The notes under the pieces are model-generated. The model ran no database searches and was not told where the DNA came from. It saw only the letters and a program-made list of their open reading frames with translations. The position numbers were made by a program, and so were the translations under genes. From NCBI RefSeq assembly GCF_014235185.1, contig NZ_CP060131.1, positions 131,501 to 195,500 on the forward strand: 64,000 bases of DNA, in the 5' to 3' direction. Positions 7,867 through 15,190 of this stretch are shown one piece after another (the first letter of the stretch is position 1; the number at the start of each line of letters is the position of its first letter). Origin of the DNA: Pseudonocardia petroleophila. GTDB taxonomy: Bacteria; Actinomycetota; Actinomycetes; Mycobacteriales; Pseudonocardiaceae.

Positions 7867-8334
7867 TCAGTTCCCCTCCGCGGCGCGCAGCGCCTTCAGT
7901 TCGCGGCTGTAGTCGGGCGCGTCGGCGACGCCGACCTTGGGCGACGGGCCGGAGGTCCAGAGGAACTTCCAGGTGACCCCGGTGTTCTCGAGCGTGTACT
8001 TGTAGCCGGCCGGCAGGTAGATGTGCTCCCCCGCGGCGGCCTCGAGCACGACCGTGCGTCCGGCCGCGTCCTCGACGACCAGGTGGATCTTCCCCTCGAG
8101 CACGTAGTGCGTCTCGTCGAAGTCCTTCTGGTCCCAGTGGTAGGGCAGGTGGTCGGGCTCGCCGTAGCAGTAGCCGTGCCGGAAGTAGCGGGCGTCGTCG
8201 CGCTCCCGCGACAGGAAGATGTTGGTCACGATGCCGGTGTTGAACGTCAGCACCGGCATCTTGTCGATCTCCTCGGGCACGATGACCCGCGGGTAACGAC
8301 GCGCGTTGCGGGCATCGGGGTCGTACTCCGTCAC
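7867..8334 (-). CDS. cupin-domain protein
   Basis: A 155-residue single-domain cupin. The first cupin motif is spread over HWDQKDFDETHYVLEGKIHL (metal ligand candidates His and Glu) and the second over GEHIYLPAGYKYTLEN. GTG at 8334 has GAGAGGAGG about 8 nt upstream, the strongest ribosome binding site in this operon. It is the first gene of the cupin / PNPOx-like / amidotransferase-like / lacI / rbsK operon and stands behind LacI box d. It may be a small isomerase or oxygenase acting on a sugar acid, but no function is proven. Confidence 0.8.
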   Translation of the reverse strand: MTEYDPDARNARRYPRVIVPEEIDKMPVLTFNTGIVTNIFLSRERDDARYFRHGYCYGEPDHLPYHWDQKDFDETHYVLEGKIHLVVEDAAGRTVVLEAAAGEHIYLPAGYKYTLENTGVTWKFLWTSGPSPKVGVADAPDYSRELKALRAAEGN

Positions 8335-8432
8335 GGCAACGGCCTCCTCTCAGATTGTCCGACTCGGGTACCGTGCGAGAAACCTTTCGCACCGGCCTGA
8401 CCGCCGTGCACGTTCGCGAACGACGCATCATG

Positions 8433-8446
8433 TTGATTCGTTTCTA
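8433..8446 (-). promoter_or_regulatory. LacI-type operator box d, cupin operon
   Basis: Minus-strand TAGAAACGAATCAA matches the consensus at 12 of 14 positions and begins at the last base of the predicted -10 (TACGCT), covering the expected start point. Confidence 0.6.
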
Positions 8447-8476
8447 GCGTAGCGCGACCCACTGGCCCGAGGTCAA
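8446..8476 (-). promoter_or_regulatory. predicted promoter of the cupin-lacI-rbsK operon
   Basis: Minus-strand TTGACC (8476-8471) and TACGCT (8451-8446) with a rather long 19-nt spacer (18 if the -35 is read one base later). The start point would fall inside box d, about 110 nt before the cupin GTG. Confidence 0.5.
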
Positions 8477-8532
8477 GGCTTTCCCGGCGGCCAGTTCCGT
8501 CGAGCCCCTGCTCGTGCCCCGGAACTGCGGGC

Positions 8533-8561
8533 TTGACGCTCCGCGTCGCCCGTCCTACGTT
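8533..8561 (+). promoter_or_regulatory. predicted promoter of the CoA-transferase gene
   Basis: TTGACG (8533-8538) and TACGTT (8556-8561) with a 17-nt spacer. The start point would lie within operator box e, 4-17 nt downstream of the -10. Confidence 0.6.
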
Positions 8562-8564
8562 TCG

Positions 8565-8578
8565 TAGAAAGCTTTCTA
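8565..8578 (+). promoter_or_regulatory. LacI-type operator box e, perfect 14-bp palindrome
   Basis: TAGAAAGCTTTCTA is a perfect palindrome located at the predicted transcription start of the CoA-transferase gene. It keeps both TAGAA/TTCTA half-sites of the box consensus but has GC rather than CG at the centre. Confidence 0.6.
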
Positions 8579-8594
8579 TGCTTCAGGAGGTGCG

Positions 8595-9722
8595 GTGGCG
8601 GTGTCCGAGCCGACGGCGCTCGACGGGCTGGAGGTGCTCGACTTCTCCCGGGTACTGGCGGGGCCCTTTGCGACCATGCTGCTCGCCGACCTCGGCGCCA
8701 CCGTCACCAAGGTCGAGCGACCCGGCGGCGGGGACGACACGAGGGCGTGGGGTCCGCCGTACGACGACGCGGGGCAGGCCACCTACTTCCAGGCGGTCAA
8801 CCGCAACAAGGCGACCAGCGCACTCGACCTGTCCTCGCCCGCGGGCCTGGCCGCCGCGCAGGCCGCCGCGGCGCGCGCGGACGTCCTGGTGGAGAACTTC
8901 CGGCCGGGGGTCATGGAGCGGCTGGGACTCGGCCCGGCCGAGCTCTGCGCCGCGAACCCGCGGCTGGTCTACTGCTCGGTCACCGGCTTCGGCGCGGGCG
9001 CGGGCGCCGGGATGCCGGGGTACGACCTGCTGGTCCAGGCCGTCGGCGGCCTGATGAGCATCACCGGCGAGCCGGACGGCGAGCCCCAGAAGGTCGGGGT
9101 GGCGCTGGTCGACGTCCTCGCCGGGCTGTTCGCCTCGGTCGGCATCCTCGCCGCGCTGCGGCACCGCGAGTCCACCGGACACGGCCAGCGGATCGAGGTC
9201 GACCTGCTGTCGAGCCTCCTCGCGGCGCTGGTCAACCAGGGCTCCGCGTACACCGCGGGCGGGGTGGTCCCCCGCCGGCTCGGCAACCGGCACCCGAGCA
9301 TCGCCCCGTACGAGCTGTTCCCCTGCTCGGACCGCGACCTCGTCCTGGCCGTCGGCACCGACCGCCAGTTCCGGGTCCTCTGCGCCGTGCTCGACCTGCC
9401 CGAGGTCGCGGGCGACGCCCGCTTCGCCACCAACGCGGACCGCGTCGGCCACCGCGACCTGCTCCGGCAGGTGCTGGAGGAGCGGCTGAGCCGGAGGCCT
9501 GCGGCGGAGTGGGTGGAGCGCCTGACCCGCGTCGGGGTCCCCGCCGGCGTCGTGAACGACGTCGCCGGCGCCTTCGCGCTCGCCGAGTCCCTCGGGCTCG
9601 ACCCCGTCGTGCGGCTGCCGCGCGCCGACGGGACCTCGATCGGCCTGACCCGCAACCCGATCACGCTGTCGAGGACCCCGGTGCGCTACCGGACGGCCCC
9701 GCCCGCGCTGCCCGAGCCCTAG
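8595..9722 (+). CDS. CoA-transferase, family III (CaiB/BaiF)
   Basis: Transfers CoA between a donor acyl-CoA and a carboxylic acid. The 375-residue protein has the N-terminal signature VLDFSRVLAGPFATMLLADL, LVENFRPGVMERLGL and the catalytic Asp in GVALVDVLAG (D173). GTG at 8595 has GGAGG 5 nt upstream. It is divergent from the cupin operon and has its own promoter and LacI-type box. The stop TAG at 9720-9722 lies in the 6-bp target duplication of the downstream IS481-family element, so the insertion left the reading frame intact. The acid substrate is unknown; the regulated aldehyde dehydrogenase nearby could supply it. Confidence 0.9.
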   Translation: MAVSEPTALDGLEVLDFSRVLAGPFATMLLADLGATVTKVERPGGGDDTRAWGPPYDDAGQATYFQAVNRNKATSALDLSSPAGLAAAQAAAARADVLVENFRPGVMERLGLGPAELCAANPRLVYCSVTGFGAGAGAGMPGYDLLVQAVGGLMSITGEPDGEPQKVGVALVDVLAGLFASVGILAALRHRESTGHGQRIEVDLLSSLLAALVNQGSAYTAGGVVPRRLGNRHPSIAPYELFPCSDRDLVLAVGTDRQFRVLCAVLDLPEVAGDARFATNADRVGHRDLLRQVLEERLSRRPAAEWVERLTRVGVPAGVVNDVAGAFALAESLGLDPVVRLPRADGTSIGLTRNPITLSRTPVRYRTAPPALPEP

Positions 9723-9723
9723 T
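9718..9723. repeat. target-site duplication of the IS element, left copy
   Basis: CCTAGT directly abuts the left terminal repeat and contains the CoA-transferase TAG stop. The right copy is CCTAGG at 10839-10844. Both fit the NCTAGN target known for IS481; they differ in the last base. Confidence 0.7.
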
Positions 9724-10708
9724 TGTACTGATCGGACAGGTTAGTCAATCTGGTGATCGGTGGGTGTCCGCCGCAGGCGGTGTGGGGTCGGTGATGGTTG
9801 TACTCGTGAATCCAGCCCGGTAGGGCTTTGCGGCGGTGGGTTTCGCTGGCGTAGAGCCGGCGGAACGCCCATCCCTCGACCAGGGTCCGATGGAACCGTT
9901 CGACCTTGCCGTTGGTCTGCGGGCGGTAGGGGCGGGTGCGGCGGTGGCGGATCTCAAGCTCGGCGCAGGCCTCGCGCCACAGGTGTGAGCGGTAGCAGGC
10001 GCCGTTGTCGGTCAGGACCGCCCGGACGGTGACGTGGCGGGCGGCGAACCAGGCCACTGCCCGGTGCAGCACGGCGACCGCGGTGGCGGCGGTTTCGTCG
10101 TCGCACATCTCGGTGTAAGCGACGCGGGAGTGGTCGTCCAGGACGGTGTGCAGGTAGCCGGTGCCCATCTTGGGATGGTGGTGACGGTTGCGCGGCTTGC
10201 CCGGGGTCGCGGCCCGATGACGCTTGCCTTGGGCGCGTCCGACGAAGCGCCATCCGCCGCCGTCGGGGATGTTGCCCAGCTTCTTCACATCCACGTGGGC
10301 CAGGTCGCCGGGGTGGGGATGTTCGTAGCGGCGCACAGGTTCCCCGGTGGCCCGGTCCAGGTGGGAGAGCCGGTTGATCCGGCACGAGGTCAGGATGCGG
10401 TGCACCGTGGAGGTCGACAGCCCCAGGATCGCGGCGATTCCGACCGGCCCCAGGCGTTGCTTCCAGCGCAGGTGCACGACCTTGCGCACCGCCGGGGCCG
10501 GCGTCGCGCAGGGTGAGTGGTGCGGGCGGGAGGACCGGTCTTGCATGCCGGCCTCGCCCTCGCAGGCGTACCGGTCGGCCCAGCGTTTCGCCGTCGGCCA
10601 GGACACCTGGAACCGTTCCGCAGCCCGGGCGACGGGCCAGTCCTGCTCGACGACCAGCTTCCCCAGCCGTAGTCGTGCGGTCGGGGTCAGCGCGGCGTTA
10701 GCGTGCAC
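9719..10708 (-). CDS. IS481-family transposase
   Basis: A 329-residue DDE transposase: N-terminal winged helix-turn-helix (RLRLGKLVVEQDWPVARAAE, then FQVSWPTAKRWADRY), a second HTH (GPVGIAAILGLSTSTVHRIL), and an integrase core with Asp in HVDVKKLG, Asp in LTDNGACYRS and Glu in NGKVERFHRT. GTG at 10708 has AGGAGG about 8 nt upstream. All three acidic residues and both DNA-binding motifs are present and the frame is open, so the element is probably functional or recently so. Its TAG stop (9719-9721) lies just outside the left inverted repeat, within the target duplication, which happens to supply the stop codon. Confidence 0.93.
   Translation of the reverse strand: MHANAALTPTARLRLGKLVVEQDWPVARAAERFQVSWPTAKRWADRYACEGEAGMQDRSSRPHHSPCATPAPAVRKVVHLRWKQRLGPVGIAAILGLSTSTVHRILTSCRINRLSHLDRATGEPVRRYEHPHPGDLAHVDVKKLGNIPDGGGWRFVGRAQGKRHRAATPGKPRNRHHHPKMGTGYLHTVLDDHSRVAYTEMCDDETAATAVAVLHRAVAWFAARHVTVRAVLTDNGACYRSHLWREACAELEIRHRRTRPYRPQTNGKVERFHRTLVEGWAFRRLYASETHRRKALPGWIHEYNHHRPHTACGGHPPITRLTNLSDQYN
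9724..9736 (+). repeat. IS481-family terminal inverted repeat, left
   Basis: TGTACTGATCGGA, a perfect 13-bp match to the inverted copy at 10826-10838; similarity continues inward less exactly (GGTTAGTC against GTTGGTC). Confidence 0.85.
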
Positions 10709-10825
10709 GGTGAGGACCTCCTGGGTCGTGGTGTGGGTGCCGTCAGACAGCTCCACACCACCCCAGGGGGTCCTCACCTATCAAGATCAGTCAGACCGTG
10801 TCGTCACACGACCTCGACCAACGTC

Positions 10826-10838
10826 TCCGATCAGTACA
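10826..10838 (-). repeat. IS481-family terminal inverted repeat, right
   Basis: TCCGATCAGTACA, the exact reverse complement of the left terminal repeat; followed by CCTAGG, the right target duplication. Confidence 0.85.
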
Positions 10839-10856
10839 CCTAGGCACGGGCCGGCC

Positions 10857-10885
10857 GGCGGTGGGTGCGAGGGGCGCCCACCGCC
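10857..10885. terminator. hairpin between convergent genes
   Basis: GGCGGTGGG pairs perfectly with CCCACCGCC across an 11-nt loop. No U-tract follows, as is common in high-GC actinobacteria. It lies 11 nt past the aldehyde dehydrogenase stop and, before the IS insertion, would have been about 15 nt after the CoA-transferase stop, serving both. Confidence 0.6.
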
Positions 10886-10896
10886 CGCCGGGCGGC

Positions 10897-12330
10897 TCAG
10901 GCGCCGGCGTAGCCGAAGACCGACTTGGTCTCCAGGAACTCGCGCAGGCCGAAGTCCGAGTACTCCCGGCCGTTTCCGGACTGCTTGTAGCCACCGAACG
11001 CGCCGGCGAAGTCGAGCCCGGCCCCGTTGACGTGGACCATCCCCGTCCGCATGCGGCGCGCCACCGCGCGGGCCCGCTCCAGGTCGGCGGACGAGACGAA
11101 CCCCGCCAGGCCGTACACGGTGTCGTTGGCGAGGCGGATCGCGTCGTCCACGTCGGTGTAGGTCGTCACCGTGACGACCGGTCCGAAGATCTCCTCCTGC
11201 GCGATCTCCATGTCGTTGGTGACGTTCGCGAGGACGGTCGGACGCACGAAGTAGCCGACGTCCAGCCCGGCGGGACGGCCGAGTCCCCCGGCCACGACCG
11301 TCGCGCCGGCGTCCACCGCGCCGCGGATCAGGCGCTGCACCTTGTCGTAGGCGGCCCGGGACACGAGCGGCCCGATCTGCACGCCCTCCTGCTCCGGGTG
11401 CCCCACGACGACCGCCTCGGCCGCCGTCCGGGCGTGCGCGAGCACCTCCTCCAGCTTGGTCTCGGGGACCAGCCACCGGGCACCCGCGTTGCAGGACTGC
11501 CCGGAGTTCGCGTACACGTCGGCGAGGTCGCGCGGGACGACGGAGGCGAAGTCGGCGTCGTCGAGCATGATGTTCGCCGACTTGCCGCCCAGCTCCTGGG
11601 CCACCCGCTTCACCGTCGGGGCGGCGCTCCTGGCCACCTCGACGCCGGCGCGCGTGGACCCGGTGAAGGAGACCATGTCGACGTCGGGGTGGGAGGTGAG
11701 CGCGCTCCCGGCCGTGGGGCCGTCGCCGTGGACGAGGTTGAACACCCCGGCCGGGACGCCGGCCTCGTGCAGGACCTCGGCGATGACCACCGCGTTGAAC
11801 GGGGCGAGCTCGGAGGGCTTGAGCACCATCGTGCACCCCGCGGCGAGCGCAGGGGCCACCTTCGCCGCGATCAGCAGCGGCGGCCAGTTCCACGGCGTGA
11901 TCAGGCCGCAGACCCCGATCGGCTCGTAGCGGACCTGGGTGCCGCCCCGCTGCTCCTCGAACGCGAAGTTCTTCAGTGCGTCGATCGCGAAGGTGAACTG
12001 GCCGAGCCCGGCGCCCACCTGGGCCGTGCCGGCGAGGGAGGCGGGCGCGCCCATCTCGGCCGTCAGGGCGTCGGCGATGTCCTGCGACCGCGACCGGTAC
12101 ACCTCGACGATCCGCTCGAGCAGCTGCACCCGCTCCGCGACGGTCGTCTGCGAGAAGGACGCGAAGGCCGCACGAGCCGCCGCCACCGCCCGGTCGACGT
12201 CCTCGGCGCCACCCAGGGCCACCGTGGCGATCGCCGTCTCGGTGGCGGGGTCCAGGACGTCCGTCGACGACGCCGAGGCCGACGGGTCGACCCACTCGCC
12301 GTCGATGTAGAAACGATCCGCGTTCGTCAT
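10897..12330 (-). CDS. NAD(P)-dependent aldehyde dehydrogenase
   Basis: Oxidises an aldehyde to the carboxylic acid. The 477-residue protein has the family residues in order: N148 in TPWNWP, E246 in ELGGKS and catalytic C280 in NSGQSCNAG, with FTGSTRAG in the cofactor-binding site. It is closest to the betaine/lactaldehyde-type group. ATG at 12330 is used; a second ATG two codons upstream (12336) is possible. It has its own promoter with LacI-type box f, which ties it to the regulon of the 5-9 kb region. A further box-like match (12308-12321) lies inside codons 4-8. Confidence 0.93.
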   Translation of the reverse strand: MTNADRFYIDGEWVDPSASASSTDVLDPATETAIATVALGGAEDVDRAVAAARAAFASFSQTTVAERVQLLERIVEVYRSRSQDIADALTAEMGAPASLAGTAQVGAGLGQFTFAIDALKNFAFEEQRGGTQVRYEPIGVCGLITPWNWPPLLIAAKVAPALAAGCTMVLKPSELAPFNAVVIAEVLHEAGVPAGVFNLVHGDGPTAGSALTSHPDVDMVSFTGSTRAGVEVARSAAPTVKRVAQELGGKSANIMLDDADFASVVPRDLADVYANSGQSCNAGARWLVPETKLEEVLAHARTAAEAVVVGHPEQEGVQIGPLVSRAAYDKVQRLIRGAVDAGATVVAGGLGRPAGLDVGYFVRPTVLANVTNDMEIAQEEIFGPVVTVTTYTDVDDAIRLANDTVYGLAGFVSSADLERARAVARRMRTGMVHVNGAGLDFAGAFGGYKQSGNGREYSDFGLREFLETKSVFGYAGA

Positions 12331-12448
12331 CCTCATCCTCACTGCTGCCGGGAGATCACTGACGCAGCCGTGTCCGGAGCTCGTCCGCGCCCACGTCAGG
12401 GAAGGTTCGTCCGGGTTCGCTCGGCGGGAACGTGCTCGCACAGCCGGG

Positions 12449-12462
12449 TAGAAACGATTGCA
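12449..12462 (+). promoter_or_regulatory. LacI-type operator box f, aldehyde dehydrogenase
   Basis: TAGAAACGATTGCA matches the consensus at 12 of 14 positions. It lies just downstream of the predicted aldehyde dehydrogenase -10, at the expected start point, the same geometry as boxes d and e. Confidence 0.6.
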
Positions 12463-12466
12463 CCGC

Positions 12467-12496
12467 AGGGTAGAGGGCGCCGAGGAAGTGGGTCAA
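12467..12496 (-). promoter_or_regulatory. predicted promoter of the aldehyde dehydrogenase gene
   Basis: Minus-strand TTGACC (12496-12491) and TACCCT (12472-12467) with an 18-nt spacer, followed at once by box f. Confidence 0.55.
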
Positions 12497-12540
12497 GGCG
12501 TCGGTTCCGGACGGGGCGGTCGCGAGTGGTAGAAGGGTCC

Positions 12541-13362
12541 ATGCCAGCCACGACCCGCTCCACGACGGCGCCCGACGGTGCGCGCATCGACTACACCGAG
12601 CACCACCGCTCCGGCGCCGGCCGTGCGGTGGTGCTGCTCGCCGGGTTCGGGGCGCCGGCGACCTCGTGGCTCCACCAGGTGCCCGCGCTCGTGCGGGCGG
12701 ACCACCGGGTGGTCACGGCCGACCTGCCCGGCCACGGCACGGCCGGCCCGACGCCGGACGGCAGCACCATGCGCGGGCGCGCCGACCACCTGCACGCGCT
12801 GCTCGAGCACCTGGACCTGCACGACGCCGTGCTCGTCGGCGGCTCGATGGGCGGCAACACGATCTGGGCGCACGTGGCCGCCCACGGCACCGGGTGGCTG
12901 GCCGGCATCGCGGTCGCCGACCAGACCCCGAAGATGGTCAACACCGACGACTGGCCGCACGGGTTCTACGGCTACACCGAGGCCAACCGGGCGGGCTTCT
13001 TCGCCGACGGCATCCCGGACACCGGGCACGGCACCCCCCTGTGGCGCCGGGGCCTGCGCCTGGTCCGGCTGCTCCGCGCGATGCGGGGCGCGCGGCGCAC
13101 GCTGTCCCCGGCCGACCACGTGCTCCTCGACGACCACGGTGCCGCCGACTGGCGCGACACCGTGCGCGCGGTGGACGTGCCCGTCCTCTTCGTCGCCGGG
13201 GCCGAGAGCGAGCTGTGGCCCGCCTCCCACGCCGACGCGTCCGCGGCGCTGTCCCCCCACGGTCGCGCCGTCACGATCCCCCGGGCCGGCCACGCGGTGA
13301 ACATGGAGCAGCCCGCGGCGTTCGACCGGGCGCTGCTGGAGTTCCTGCGGGGCCTGCGCTGA
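12541..13362 (+). CDS. alpha/beta-fold hydrolase
   Basis: A 273-residue hydrolase with the oxyanion segment VVLLAGFGAPATSW, nucleophile elbow GGSMGG (Ser) and C-terminal catalytic His in RAGHAVNMEQP. The cap region TPKMVNTDDWPHGFYGY is typical of small haloperoxidase/esterase-like members. ATG at 12541 with GAAGG shortly upstream is used; a GTG at 12526 is an alternative. It is divergent from the aldehyde dehydrogenase, so box f could affect it too. Substrate unknown. Confidence 0.85.
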   Translation: MPATTRSTTAPDGARIDYTEHHRSGAGRAVVLLAGFGAPATSWLHQVPALVRADHRVVTADLPGHGTAGPTPDGSTMRGRADHLHALLEHLDLHDAVLVGGSMGGNTIWAHVAAHGTGWLAGIAVADQTPKMVNTDDWPHGFYGYTEANRAGFFADGIPDTGHGTPLWRRGLRLVRLLRAMRGARRTLSPADHVLLDDHGAADWRDTVRAVDVPVLFVAGAESELWPASHADASAALSPHGRAVTIPRAGHAVNMEQPAAFDRALLEFLRGLR

Positions 13363-13366
13363 CCCG

Positions 13367-15061
13367 TCAGCCGTCGAGCCGGCCCGACGCCGCGTGCAGG
13401 ACGAGCAGCACGTGCAGGTCGAGGGCCCGCTTCTGCCAGCCGTCCCCCAGCAGGCGGTCGATCGTCGCGAGCCGCTGGTAGAGCGTGTTGACGTGGATGC
13501 CGAGCGCGGCGGCCGACGGGGTCGGGCGCCGCCCGTGCTCGAGGTAGGTGCGCAGCGTGTCGACCAGCGGCACCTGCCGCACCTGCTCCTCCGCGAGCAC
13601 CCGGCCGAGCTCGCGCCGCACCTGCTCGGCGAGGTCCCGGCGCCCGCTGTGGCTGAGCAGCACGGCGAACACGCCGAGGTCGCCCGCGCGGGCCAGCTCG
13701 CCGTCGCGACCCAGCGCGGTGAGCGCCCTCGCGGTGCGCCCGGCGTCGGCGTAGGCCCGGCGCAGCTCGGAGGCGGGCACCGGCCCGGCCAGCCCGGCCG
13801 TCGGCGCTCCCGGACGGGTCCAGGTCTCGTGGAGATCCACCCCGTCCGGCAGCACCATCACCATCCGGCCCCGCAGCGCGGCGACGGCGCCCGGTAGCCC
13901 GGCCGCCCACCGGCGCGCCGCCTCGGGATCGCCGTCGGCCACCAGCACCAGGTGCTCGCGGCGCGGGTCGAGGCCGGCGCCGCGCAGCCTGCGCCGCTCG
14001 GCCGCGGGATCCGGTTCGGCCCGGGTGAGCAGGTCGACGGTCGCGATGTCGCGCCCGAGGCGGTCGGCGCGCTCCGCGGCCCGGCGACCGGTCAGGGTGA
14101 GCGCCAGCACCGGCGCCGCCCGCTCCATCAGGAGCACGACGTCGGGGTCCGGGTCGGGGTCGTCGACGGCGAGGGCCCCGAGCAGGTCGCCCGCGGCCAC
14201 GACGGGACGCGCGGCGCCCTCGCGCGGACGCCGCGCGTCGTCCGGGTCGAGCCACTGCAGCGGGGTCGGCGTCATCGCCCGCACCCGCTCCAGCAGCGAG
14301 TCGAGGTCGCCGCCCTCGAGGACGGCCGCGGTGAGCTCGGCGTCCAGCGCCAGGGTGCGCTGCAGCGCCGCCTCCGACTCGGCCAGCCGCTGACGCGACC
14401 GCGCGTTGTCGATCGCGACGGCGGCGTGCGCGGCCAGGCCCTGCAGCAGCCGCACCTCGTCGTCGTCGAACACCCGCTCCCGGCGCTTCGCCGCCAGCAG
14501 CGCGCCCAGCACCCGGCCGCGGACGGCCAGCGGGACGCCGAGCAGGCCGCGCAGCCCCTCGGCGTCCGCGGCCCGGTCGGCCGTCTCCGCGTGCTCGATG
14601 CGGGTCTCGGTGCGGTAGTCGCGCGTCCACATCGCCTCGCCCGAGTCGACCACCCGCCCGATCAGGCCGCCGCCCGAGGGCAGGCGCACCCCCACCAGCC
14701 GCGGGCTGCGGGCGCCGTCGGCCACCACGATCCGCATCGCCCGGTCGTCGCCCTCGACCAGGGCGAGGTAGGTGAGGTCGACGCCGAGCAGCCGCCGCGC
14801 CTGCGCCACGACCTCCCGCAGGAGGTCCTCCGGGTCGAGCACCACGGCGAGGCGCTCCGCCACGTCGTTGAGCGCCGCGAGCTCGACCGCCCGCTGGCGG
14901 CGCTCGGCGAGCAGAGCGGCCACCTCCAGCGCCGCGCGGGCCTGTGCGTCGGCCCGCTCGGGGGGCGTCCCCGCGGCGACGAGCGCGCGCCGGTGGGCCT
15001 CCAGGGCGTCGAGCGGCGCCTGCCCCGCCAGCAGCTGCACCCAGTCGGACTCCGCCGTCAT
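13367..15061 (-). CDS. GAF-domain transcriptional regulator with PucR-type C-terminal HTH
   Basis: A 564-residue regulator. A GAF domain covers about residues 75-220 (VDLTYLALVEGDDRAMRI, then LGALLAAKRRERVFDDDEV), a central linker / GGDEF-like region follows, and the C-terminus (LVDTLRTYLEHGRRPTPSA, then GIHVNTLYQRL) is the PucR/CdaR HTH_30 domain. Such proteins usually activate neighbouring catabolic genes upon binding a small aromatic or carboxylate. It is divergent from the MFS/FAD-oxidase operon with a 129-bp shared promoter region, so it is the likely regulator of that operon. Confidence 0.85.
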   Translation of the reverse strand: MTAESDWVQLLAGQAPLDALEAHRRALVAAGTPPERADAQARAALEVAALLAERRQRAVELAALNDVAERLAVVLDPEDLLREVVAQARRLLGVDLTYLALVEGDDRAMRIVVADGARSPRLVGVRLPSGGGLIGRVVDSGEAMWTRDYRTETRIEHAETADRAADAEGLRGLLGVPLAVRGRVLGALLAAKRRERVFDDDEVRLLQGLAAHAAVAIDNARSRQRLAESEAALQRTLALDAELTAAVLEGGDLDSLLERVRAMTPTPLQWLDPDDARRPREGAARPVVAAGDLLGALAVDDPDPDPDVVLLMERAAPVLALTLTGRRAAERADRLGRDIATVDLLTRAEPDPAAERRRLRGAGLDPRREHLVLVADGDPEAARRWAAGLPGAVAALRGRMVMVLPDGVDLHETWTRPGAPTAGLAGPVPASELRRAYADAGRTARALTALGRDGELARAGDLGVFAVLLSHSGRRDLAEQVRRELGRVLAEEQVRQVPLVDTLRTYLEHGRRPTPSAAALGIHVNTLYQRLATIDRLLGDGWQKRALDLHVLLVLHAASGRLDG

Positions 15062-15190
15062 GTGGAGGATCCTCCCACCGATCCCCGGCTGTGACAGAGG
15101 ATCCGTCCGTTGTCGGGCGGGGTGTCCGCGCCGGACCCTGATGCGACCCCACCGAGCGGCAGAGCCGCCGACTCACGCCAGGAGAACCCC

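Larger units (their letters stand above)
9724..10838 (-). mobile_element. complete IS481-family insertion sequence, 1115 bp
   Basis: One transposase gene flanked by 13-bp perfect terminal inverted repeats and by a CTAG-centred 6-bp duplication (CCTAGT / CCTAGG). Length, single gene and NCTAGN target fit IS481. It inserted between the convergent CoA-transferase and aldehyde dehydrogenase genes without breaking either. Confidence 0.9.

Noticed and set aside
9719-10708. IS insertion as the cause of a truncated CoA-transferase
   Set aside because: The CoA-transferase has full family length (375 residues) and its stop lies in the duplicated target, so it is not truncated.
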